From positions 4,790,553-4,854,552 of the forward strand of contig CM055760.1 of assembly GCA_029465975.1 (NCBI GenBank): 64,000 bases of DNA. The letters are read 5' to 3'. This stretch comes from Dallia pectoralis. Its lineage: Eukaryota > Chordata > Actinopteri > Esociformes > Umbridae. Below the pieces are notes generated by a model. The model had not been told where the DNA came from. It saw only the letters and a program-made list of their open reading frames with translations, and ran no database searches. How positions within the stretch are numbered: the first letter of the stretch is position 1; each line of letters begins with the position of its first letter. The position numbers were made by a program, and so were the translations under genes. Positions 22,144-34,000 of this stretch are shown here, one piece after another.

Positions 22144-22266
22144 TTAGCTGGGGCTGCTGTCGTAGTGGTTTCCGTTAGTAGACGTCTCCTGCAGGGCATT
22201 GTGGGGAATATCGTCATCCTTCTGAGGCGACACCTTCTTCTTAAAGAAGTCTGACACGAAAAAGAC
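22144..22266 (-). CDS. plpp1: PLPP1 terminal coding exon
   Basis: Encodes VFFVSDFFKKKVSPQKDDD to GNHYDSSPS, then TAA. The GNHY motif near the end matches the cytoplasmic tail of vertebrate PLPP1. Confidence 0.95.
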   Translation of the reverse strand, partial: VFFVSDFFKKKVSPQKDDDIPHNALQETSTNGNHYDSSPS

Positions 22267-24966
22267 CTGCAGGCAAACAAGGACGGCGTCTCAGTGGACA
22301 GTTACGGAGGTGGAAGGTTAACACGATAAATGTGGCGACGTTCACGAGTTAGCTTAAGGGTGCTCCGGTTTGAAGGTACCGTTGGATTAAAAACCCCAGG
22401 GGTCTCTGGGTGGTGGGTAGCTTGACTTACCACCAGTACAGCCATGAGAGCACCCTGTATTCTGGGTGATGGGTAGCTTGACTTACCACCAGTACAGCCA
22501 TGAGAGCACCCTGTATTCTGGGTGGTGGGTAGCTTGACTTACCACCAGTACAGCCATGAGAGCGCCCTGTATTCTGGGTGGTGGGTAGCTTGACTTACCA
22601 CCAGTACAGCCATGAGAGCGCCCTGTATTCTGGGTGGTGGGTAGCTTGACTTACCACCAGTACAGCCATGAGAGCGCCCTGTATTCTGGGTGGTGGGTAA
22701 CTTGACTTACCACCAGTACAGCCATGAGTGCGCCCTGTATTCTGGGTGATTGGTAACTTGACTTACCACCAGTACAGCCATGAGTGCGCCCTGTAAAAGG
22801 CCGGTGAGGACGTCGCTCCAGTGGTGTTTGTAGTCGGACACGCGAGACAGTCCAGTGTAGACGGATGCTGCGATCAGGAAGAACTGCAGTGTCGGTCTCA
22901 GGAGTCTGGCCCACTCTGCCTGTAGTCTCGCCTGGATGTACAGCTTGGAGAAACCCAATCAACAAATTATCTATCGGGCATTCAGAATATGGTTATTCAG
23001 AGCAACCTGTTCTGACAGTTAAAATAGTCTGAGGCAAATGTCTTCTAGATGTTTGATTACGTTATGCGTACTTGTTATTTTTATTACGGCGAAATGTTTT
23101 GCTGTCTTCATAATCAACCTTGGTAACAACACAACGGTCGAGAACGCTACAGCTGTCTGCAATATAGCAGCGTTGCCAAACCAATTGTAATGTTGAGGTC
23201 AGTTGTTGACATTCTTTAATCAAGGCTTTTTTTGTTTTTCTGTGTTTGTTTAATGTGGTTTGGCTACGGAGTGCTGGCTATGATTTGTTGGGTGGTCCAG
23301 TCCTCAATTGACGTGCGAGAACCGGTTTGGCCACGGCTCTGACTGTTTGTGTGAAAACAATGTCTATTTTTTCAGATTGCAGCTGCGGGATCTCTCCTTA
23401 AACCAACTCTGTGGTTCAGTTCTTTCCTCTAGCCGCTTCTCAGCCAAAACCTAAACGTGGAATTTAATCCGCCTATCTTCTGTCTAGGCTTTTATTTACT
23501 AGACCTGTATCAAGATAAACGCTTACTGATAAGGTCTGAAGTAGAACATTTGCTTCCTTCCTATAGCGTCCTATACGTATGGAGTTGCATCCCATTTCTC
23601 TAGGCTGGCAGCTTATCTTAGCTCTGTGTTCTTGTGAAAACTGCTCCAGAACTGAGAAGCCACCAACTGCTGTTTTCTCCAGAGGTTTCCAATAGGATTT
23701 AGATCTGGGCTCATTGCTGGCCACTTCAGAACAATCCAGTGTTTTGTATTGAACTACTATTGCAGCTTCAGGTATGTTGGGGTTTGTAATCCAGCTGGAA
23801 GAGCCAGGACCTGATGATGCTTCTGGCACATTTATTTATTATTATTTTTTTTGCACATGTTCTAGTCACCTGGTGCCATAAAGCAGTGATGCAACTACAA
23901 AATATTGCTGAACATCCTCAATGTTCTACTGTAAGCCAGGTTATTTATAGACATGGGCTTTACCCCCAAAGAAATGTGGTCATTCTGGTCTGTCTATAGG
24001 AAATTGTCCCAGAAGGATTGTAGCATGTTCACGTGTATTTTGGCAAATCGCTGTCAGGCATTCCTGCATTCGTCTCAGCAGTGGATGTCCTTCCATTGAA
24101 ATCCCTTTCAGAGTTGCAGACAGATTGTATGTACCTGGTAGCTCCAAGGTGGCTTGAATCTGTATGACTGATCATTATGTTCCATTTTAACATTTAATCT
24201 TCCATTAAGGTGTCTCTCTGTGATCTGCTGGGAATCTGGCCGCAGTGACATGGGCCATACCCTCTTGATAACATAATATACGGTGGTTACAGGAATGTCA
24301 AGGTTTTTGTAGATTTGGCCTTGAGATTGGCCTTGTTTGACTACAATCTGGTGTCTGGCCTCAGGAAATGCTCTGGTTTTCTGTCCTCCATACTCATTGC
24401 TGTACCACAGTGACACAACAGTCCCTTTGGCAATTCTTTTGCTGATTCAATTTGTGATTTTCATTTTACAGTGCAGAGTTAAAGTAGTGAATAATTTAGG
24501 ATTTCTGTGGAATAATTAAGTATAGAAGTGGATGGGAAAAATGGTTCTAGGTAAAACGGTACATACTTTAAATGAATGCAGGGTTATATGATCAAGAGTT
24601 CTGGCCTTTGAGTAACCTTGAGCTGCTTTGTTAAATGGTATAAACATCAAAACTCCACCTCTGAATTCCCTTTGTTCAATAACGGGTGTGTCTGCCCAAC
24701 CCATTGAAATGGAAAACAAACCCAGTGACGATTCCCAAAATAAAACAGGGAATCATGGTCATTCCTGTTCAGATGTTGAAACACGGATTTTAATATGCTG
24801 CGATTGACCGGACACTCCGGTTTAGTCGTCGTTTAAAGGACATGTCTCTGGTATTTGTGACGTCATCTTCATGGCTGTAGCGTGCTATAATAAGTGTCCC
24901 TAGTCACGGCGTTCATACGGGCTAGACTCTGTGTCTATGACTATATGTGTGTTGTCACTGAGTCAT

Positions 24967-25000
<34 letters not shown>

Positions 25001-28000
25001 TGAGTGATGAGCTTTAACTTTAAAACATTTGAAATACACTTATTTGATTTTGTGACTTCTTTTAAATTTAAACAATCTAAACATTGTTTTTACTAGGGTA
25101 GGTTTTGAAAATAGATGACAATTCTGTATCCCAGTTTGCTTATTGGACAATCGTGATGGGCGGGCTTTTAACTACATAACACTAAACCAAACAATCTCAG
25201 GATATCACACACACACACACACTTCTGTACCATGATAATGGAACATTTCAGATCATGTACTTCAGTTAACCAACAACATCTGATAGTGTGAATTATTGTG
25301 TGTACAATCATGTGCCTGGTTATATTAGACCCCTCGTCCCTTGCAGAAGGAAATCCTGTTTCTAAGATAAACACGGCAACTGGACGCTAGCGTTCTCGAT
25401 CATTGTCACATATGACGTACACGCGACTTGCAACTTATCAACACTGTTGCCATAGTGGCAGTATTCTGGGGACTGTGTTGTCTTTGAATGTATTTGGTAC
25501 GTTTTGACGGTTCAGGGTAATCAATGAATGAAAAGGCAATACCCCAGGTGATACTTACTGCCAGGAACAGCATGCAGTACATGGAAAAGGAGGAGTGGCC
25601 TGAGTAGAAGGACAACCTGGAACACAACCACACACAGGGGCATCATGGGATTGCTGTGGGCACTCAAAATGCTAAACAAATGTGCTTGCCTGCCGCTGGT
25701 GGATATTATGCCTGGTGTCTCACTGAATAACATAGCAGACGCTCCGTCACACACACACACACTTTCTGGGTGATAGGGTTGCTACTCTAGGGCTGCCTGC
25801 CTACTGGGGGGGATATCGATGTTGAGACAGCCTCTCTCGTCCTGTCCGGTTGCTTAATTGAGACTGCTCTAACACAGCTATTCGGCCGGCTGTAGTGTCT
25901 TCCTGTTTACTTAAGCACTGCTGTGCTGCCAGGCAGGGGCATCGGCCAGTCCGGTAGATGACTGACAACCAGTCTGAGAGAAAAACCAATGATACCTACA
26001 CTCTGGAGCCTGTGATAGTAGTGTAGCCTACAAAATAGTGTTAAGAGAGCCACAGTACTGAAATGGACACTAGATAGTGTTGAGAGGGCCATAATACTGA
26101 AGTGGACACTAGATAGTGTTGAGTGGGCCACAGTACTGAAATGGACACTAGCTAGTGTTGAGAGAGCCATAATACTGAAGTGTACACTAGTTAGTGTTGA
26201 GAGAGCCATAATATGGAAGTGTACACTAGTTTGTGTTGAGAGAGCCATAATATGGAAGTGTACACTAGTTTGTGTTAAGATGGAGCCTGATGAGTCCACA
26301 TTACTGTAACAGAATCTGTCCACTTAACAGTATAACAGTAGGTCCTGAAAACAGCCTATATTGCGGGTTATGCTGAGAACAGACAGTTAGCAAGATATGA
26401 CACAGCAAAAGCCAACGATCTAACTGAATTATCTAATTACACGCGAGCAGACAGTTCAGCTGTGGTGAAAAAACAACCAAGCCCAACCCGCAGAGCTGTA
26501 CCCAAAACCCTCTGTAAAACCAACAGTAAAGACGCACGGGGGCAAGATTTTAAGCAGAAGAAACTTGACTGACATTTGGCTGTATTTTCTCTGAGGAACT
26601 GCTCACATAGACAGAACGAAGCCCCGACCACGGAATACCGGCTATTGGAGACCAGGGCCACACCTACATAAACATGACCTTCTGGGGCCACCAGAGACTA
26701 AGAGAGCCCACCAGAGACTAAGAGAGCCCACCCAGTGATCATGCTAGAGATTAGTCTGTGTGGGATACACAGGTTGCTAGGGTAACATGAGAGCAGGCGG
26801 CTGTCTCACGCACAGCCAAAGTGATAGTCTGTAGCCTGACAGCTGGCAAACCAACTACCGGGCCGATATAATGTGAGCATGTGTGAGGAAGACATGCACA
26901 CAGGCACTTCAAAGCAGCGCTCCATTTGTCATTCATTGTTGGCTTAGTAATGGCATTTGGCTCTATAAAAGTCATTGATGTTGATTTCAAAATCAGGACT
27001 GACACTCCTTCGTACGCCCGTCGGTTTTCAAGTAGATACAAGGGAGGATGTTTTGCTCGTTACATATAAAATGGTTTGATGCAGATTATGATCACGATCT
27101 CAATCATAATGCGATGACAACCTCTTTGGCCAAAGGCAAACCGCTGGGTGAAACCACAGAGACTGAGGGCAGTAGACCTAATTGTGTATTTTTATCATTA
27201 GCCACACACGTACGGATGTCAAGTGGCCGAACAATGGAAACATACACATACAAAGAGCATTTTGCCATTTTCAGCAACCAGATCAGCTGCCAGTGTGACA
27301 CACATCTTCTACCAGCTGAACAGTTGTGTAACTGGACACCTAAGGGCCCTGGTCAAATGTAGTGTACTAAATAGGGAATAGAAAGCCATTTATAAAGCAC
27401 AAAACGTAGTCCGCAGCACTCATGAGTGACCCCAGTCAGCAGCACTCATGGCACTATCGACAGCACAGCAGAAGACATTCATTTTATTGGACGAATGATA
27501 CAATTTAGCCATTTCCCGAGAAAGCACTTAAATTCCAGCATTCCAGTCAAATCCTCGCCCCCTCCCTTTCCCGATTGCAGGTCTGTGAAGCATATGGCGA
27601 AGCTTCACCCCTTCAGACGCCAGTGCCTCCACAGACTCTTCAGTCCTGCGTTACACCACTCAGATCGGTTTACACAGGAGTTGGAAGAACCAAACTGGAC
27701 CCAACTCGGTGTCCCCACAAAAACACCCACCTGCCCTCGTTGACCAATCGCGGATTCCCGGCGCACGTGAAATTCTCAATGTAGGCGCCGGCCGTGCAGT
27801 TGATCTGCTTCCAGTCCGGATTACACACATCCAGGAAGTGCGGTCGCAACCGGCCAATCGAATATTTGGCGATGTCGGTGAGGGATTGGCTCATGGCGGC
27901 ACCGAACAAAAAGGTGCCGATGGCTTTGTAAACACATGCGAAATATGTGTTGCCGAAGGACGACTTGCATTGGATGAGCTTTAGGTAGACTGACAGGCAC

Positions 28001-31000
28001 TCTCCAAAGATCATCTGTCAGAAAAGGGGTAAAAAGTAGAACAAATGTTAAGTCTCTGTCACGTCCGGGTTCCTCAAAAACCCGGAGAACAGCGGGTGAA
28101 CAGCATGTACCTAGCATGCCTAGTTCAAGACACAAAGCAAAAACAGTTGTTACTAGAAAAGTTAAGTAAGTAGACCCTGGCAATTTAGAGTAGCCTAACG
28201 CCCATCTCATCTAGGTGACTATATTAACAAGAATGTCCACTGAGAAATGTCAAATGCTTTCAAAATCTCCCAATATAGTGATGTCCAATTTGTGACGCAA
28301 AGACCAAGACTGAGCTTGCAGGTCCACCCGTCAACCCCCCAGGAGACCGATCAGATTTTGCGCTGCCCTGTATTGGACCCGTAGTTGACTGCTGTCACGA
28401 TCGGGGGCCTGACTATTTTTTTTACCTTTAAAAAACAGATAAATAAAATGTTGGCGTATGACATTGCGCATTTTCAGTCACACTAGAGGCGTCCAAATTG
28501 GATCTATTGCGTTTTAAGAATGCCAATGTTTGTGGTAAAAAAGATTTGCATTATCTGTAGAAACAATTGTACTTCCATGTTGAGTCCAACTACAAAAACT
28601 GTATGTTGACAACTTCTATATGGCACGTTCCTTATTGAGGTGGATGTGGTTAGTGTGTGGACATGGTTTGGATTCTTCCCTCTGCTACTGTGTGACAATC
28701 CACTTGAAAGTGAGAACTATACGTTCCCATATCTGGAAGTAAGCCTACAACGACTGTGTCAAAGTATGTTTAATGGCGTACTTCGAACGAGGCGGTGATT
28801 GCCCTGATAACGTTTACTAATGAACTTTGAAAGGCCAACTGTTCAAATATCAAGGGTGATTACCAAGAACAAATGCAATGCCTCTGTGTGTGATTGTGCT
28901 TCGCGGTTAGGAAGGCCTTTCTCAACTTGTATTGGTGACCTAGAAAGAAGTTCCATCCTCTGTGTGTGTTTCCTTTTGATGATACACTGACTAACTGGAA
29001 ACGCATTACTCCACTAGAGCTCACGTTCATTTAATAGATTAAAAAAAGCTTATAATTTAATTCCTCAGAGGCTCTTTGAAAGAGATTACGAGAGCCACAA
29101 GAAATGCCTCATCGTCTAGCTATACTACATCAATATGGTCCATATTCACTGTCTTCCGCTAGAGCTCTGATCTAGGATCAAATAACGCCTTTTGATTATA
29201 TTCAATAGCATTTAATAATAGGGATAAGCTGATCCGGGATCAACACCCCTACTTTCAGATTCTTTGCAACTATGTGTGCTCTAAAATGAACATCCGAAAA
29301 AATTCCAGGAGATTTGTTAAGAGGGTCAGTGGAAAACTGGCCCACAGTCAGGAGTCAGATTTCTCTCTTAGGGCGAATGCAGGGAGAGCGTGTCTGGTGC
29401 TATTGTACACTCTGTGCAGAGACCTGAGTAGATTTATGGTGACGCCTTGGTTTCTATAGTCTGACACATTTGTGGTGAGGGCGTAACTTCGTTCACAGGC
29501 AACTCCACCCAAAAATGCACAGAATGTCAGGTATAAAACATTGTATTATTAACCAATCATTGCCCAGATAACATTCGGCGGGAGTGTCTTGTGTGCCCGA
29601 CCGCCAATCACTATGTTGTAACAGTTCATGGGCATCATTCGGAATTGGACATCACAAAAAGGGGAGAAAAGAAAATGTTGATATTTAATTGGATAAATAA
29701 AACGAGTACTGAAATAACTTTTACATTTTGTTTTGTTAGACCCTGCAGGCTAGCTTTTGGGTTTTTTAATATGGAGTGATGAGCTCACCAATGCTGCTCA
29801 CTTTAAGGCTGTGCTTTATTAAAATATCAAGTTCAGTTGTGCAAATCTGTTGCTGTAAATCTTACTTTTTTTAAAGAATGTGATGAATGAAGCAAGTAGT
29901 TAACTACATCAACATCATTGCTACAATGATGTATGGTGCTGTGAAAAAATTGTTTTTCCAAATAACACTTGCATATTTTGACACTTGTCAGATTTTCACT
30001 CAAAACGGTATAAAACAGTATGATTATGCAACAATAAATCCCCCTTGTGAAAAAGCATTCAACTGGCATGTGTCAATTCAGCTGCAATGACTTGAACCTT
30101 CCGATTCCTCTAGTGCTTTTTAAAAAAATAAACTTAAAATGCAACCTTTATTTAACTGAGCTGCCAACTCCAAGTGCTTGATCAGTCCTTCACATTACTG
30201 CGGAATTAATATTGACCCGCATTACCGGCAGAGCTACTTATCAATTTCTCTGCATTATTAAAAGACGGTGAATATACATATGCATACACATATATATACA
30301 CATATACATATATATACACATATATCAAATCTGTTAATTAAGTTAAGGTCTGAACATTGACAAGACCATTCCAAAACGCAAACAGCCCTGAGACATTGTA
30401 ATGTAATTCAGGGCGTGGATAAATTGCTTTCGAAAGATAGCGTTTCGCTATCGGATCAGTTAAATAGAGAATGTCAGTCCATCGATCTGTGAGATAAAGC
30501 GGAAACGCGCGTGGGTGATGTAGCGACAGGCCACAGATGCGGCAAGACTCTTATCCAAACTACAATCAGCATTGATGACAAGCAACAGTCTGGTCTATAT
30601 TTAAAGCAAACCTTGGTTCACACGTTTTCACTAAACCCATAGAAAACAGGGCACCTTTGCATGGAAAATTTTCCAGAGCAATGTGAAAGTCTGATCAGAA
30701 GATATAGGAAGCGTTTGTCTGCAGTCATTACAGCCAGATTGGCCCAAACGTCTCGTTGTCACAAAGGGGTTTGAGTCTGGCTTTGTTCAGTACCAAATAA
30801 AATAAGTAGAATTTTTTTTACCCAAATATTTTAGTGTAGAAAAATCATCACAACAAAAGAAGAAAATATAAAAGGGCATTTATCACAGAAAAGTCAAAAC
30901 ACAGCAGCCTGAAGAGGTGGTATTCAGTATGTGTTGGAAGAGAAAAGAAAGGCAAGATGCGTTAACTAGCAAACATAAAACAGGTGAACTTACACTGAGC

Positions 31001-34000
31001 ACTGTGGTGGGTACCATAATTCCACCTAACAACTCATAGGATATGGTGTCTTCTTTAAGAGGGTACTTGATAGAATCGTCATGACAGAAAAATCCCCGTT
31101 TGAAGGGATTGTGTAGTGGTGTGAGTATTGCGAATGGGAGTCCAGCTAGCAAACAGGTAAATGAGAGAAAAACAGACAAACACAAATTGGTTAGGAGGGT
31201 ATTGGCTCTAAACGCCCTCCTTAATCCGCACCCATTTAAACCCATGCACAACATCATCAAAGAGCGGAGTCAGGACAGATCCCCTGGAGAAGAAAGTGGG
31301 TTAACGGAAAAACAAATAGCAGCGTCTAAAATAAAGCAGGCTCGACGCTTCGCTTGAAACGTGCCATGGAGGCGTTCATTAGTAGTTATTAGCCAACACC
31401 AAAAGTCCAACACCTCAAGCTTTACATTCACCCGCACACGTTCACCGCAGCCAGTTTGGAAACCTTGCCCCCGTTGGCCAAGCAGAGGAAAAGAACAAGA
31501 TAAGTACCAGAAATGTAAACCCGTAATCTCCTTTTAAATGCTTCAGCCGATTTTGCTCGTTCGGTTTAACGTTGACGAATGTGCCTTTTTCAGTTTGGAC
31601 AACAAAGCTCAGTGGACATTCTCCTTAACTTTGAAAACGTACAAAGACCATAAGCACCAGAGGTCAGGGGCCAAGTATAACATATCTAAATGTCATCACG
31701 TGATAATTATATCATACTGTCACTAAAACAGGGCCGTGGTTGTTAGTCGGCATCAACAGAAACAGCTGTGAATTGGTCATATATGGTACGTCTGTTGCTG
31801 ATCGATATTCTCTCAGTAAAATCCTGAATGTCTTGTTTGGTTCATTCTACCATTGTTACTTACACAGGAAATGGGCAGAGTGAAGCCCACTGTGTAGAGC
31901 ACAGTGGAGGATATAGTGCCGCTGTGGAAGGGATATCGGATGCTCTCGTCGTTACAGAAAAAGCCCCTCTGATAGGGCTTGACTTTGCCCAAGTTAAAGG
32001 CTGCCAGGGGCATTCCCCCTGTGGATAAAAGAGTAGGTTAACCAGTTAATGTTAGTGTTGTTACCAGTGCGGCATGGGCACATGAACTCCTGCCAGGCTA
32101 CAGTGCAAACGTGTCAGGAGGTGTCAAAAGCAACCGGACACGTACGACGCAGATCGGCACTCCGTCTAAAACGCCTTGTTTCCAGTGACAAATGTATGTA
32201 ATTGCGTATGGTCACTCGGGCAACCGCCAAGTGATCCTGTGGAATGCACAGATAAAACTCCCCAGAGCCACCTCCCTTGTCTTACCATCTGTGAAAAACG
32301 TTGCCCTTCTTTTGATTTCAATTGAAAATTACGACTTTTCGCAAAAAAAATGTAATACTTTGCCTGACCTCTCTGCTCTCCACCTTTTGAAAGAAGTTAA
32401 GGGGAAAAACAGCTTCTGTGAAACCGGTCCCAGGCTATTCAGTGCAAAAGTTCACCAGAAACGACTCTTGGTGAGTTACCTCATCTCCGTGTTTAAGTGA
32501 CAAAGCAAGGCATCAAACGAAGCAGGTGAACAAGTGTGACGTCAGCAGACTTATTATGTCATGCCGAAGAAATGTTTTTCACAGTGGCCTTCCTAGACTA
32601 GGTAGTCGCTCTCTCTTCAAAACAAAAGTACCGTTGTGATTGTTTGTCATGTGTCCTTGCTGGCTCTGAACCAAACCATGAAGCATAGCATACCTAACTG
32701 AGTTACAGTTTATGCTTGTCTTTTTGGCTACCAGTCTGCTTGTTATTCCTGGAGAAACAGTATGACAGTATAACAGTAAGAGTATGCTGGGAGAAGACAG
32801 TGTGTTATTTTGGTTCAACTTGACAAGACGGCATGCTACCCAATCCACAGTCACTTTGCATAAAAACGATAAACTGTCAGTCCTTCCCTTTCGCATTATC
32901 TAATGCTAAGTGAGGTTTGGATTGTGTGAATTGAAAACCGAATTGAACTTCAGCCCTACTTACCTACAAAACACAACCAATCCTTCTAAGCTGCTCCCAC
33001 TATTCTTTCTGCTATGAATCCTGGGTGTGTTCAGTTCTCATTGTCAGCTGTGCCACCCCGTTAAATTGAGTTGCGGTGACAGCTGAGCTCGTCTCTGTGT
33101 CAGTTAAACACAGCAGGGTGCAACAGAATTCTGACATCTCTTTTAACTTCTCACAATGTCTTTCCATTTCTCTCGCCCTGAAAAATTGTATCCTGATGGC
33201 CTCCTAAGTTCTAAGTAGACAGGAGAGGATACTAGCTACAATGCAGATAGCCCGGCGAACTTGTTTAAAACTAGGCTAGGGCTTTTTAAGCCTATGGAAA
33301 GAGTGTGGTTATCTTGATGATGTGGAAAACTTGAGTCACAGTGATTTAAACGAGCTGTTCCATTCTAATGTGTTTACGATACAGTGTCCTCTATGGCTGT
33401 GAAAGTGCAGAGATAAAAGCTCCACACACATGCTCTCAAGATATCCACAAATAGGCTTCAAGCGGCTAGCAGAGTAACATAAAACCAACCATATGGGTTC
33501 AGTCCGAACCCGATAAACAAGCCTGATAAACACACACATAATATTTACCAAGTAGTTACGAGGTCATGCAGGCCAGAATCTGCAGAGGCACTTAAAACAA
33601 TGACAAAGTAATCACTAGTCGTAATCTTAAGACAAAAAACTCTAGACAGTACAGATAAAGAGTTTGTGCTTTGCAATTTTGTCATGGCAAACAACAAACC
33701 TTATCATACGTGTTTGAAAATAATGACTGAGGAATCATAGTCCGGTAAAGAAATACTGGTTGCGCATCAACTGTGAGGTTTATGTAATAAACAATAAATA
33801 AACAAAGCTGGGTAGCATTCTCTGCAGCAACGTTCATCTTGCTCAACTTCCTATTCCCTAAGCACATTTTATTAGAAAACATTTGCATCTATTGACCGCT
33901 GTTGGGAAGAGACTAATGTTCAGCACAGGAAAACTCAATTAGGCCTTGGCATTTAGGGATGACATATCTATGCCTCACCCGGGACATCCATAATGTGTAA

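Noticed and set aside
22651..22965. Minus-strand frames extending PLPP1 exon 5 through the 56-bp repeat
   Set aside because: They read through the GTAAGT donor; the exon ends at 22767 by homology and splice site.
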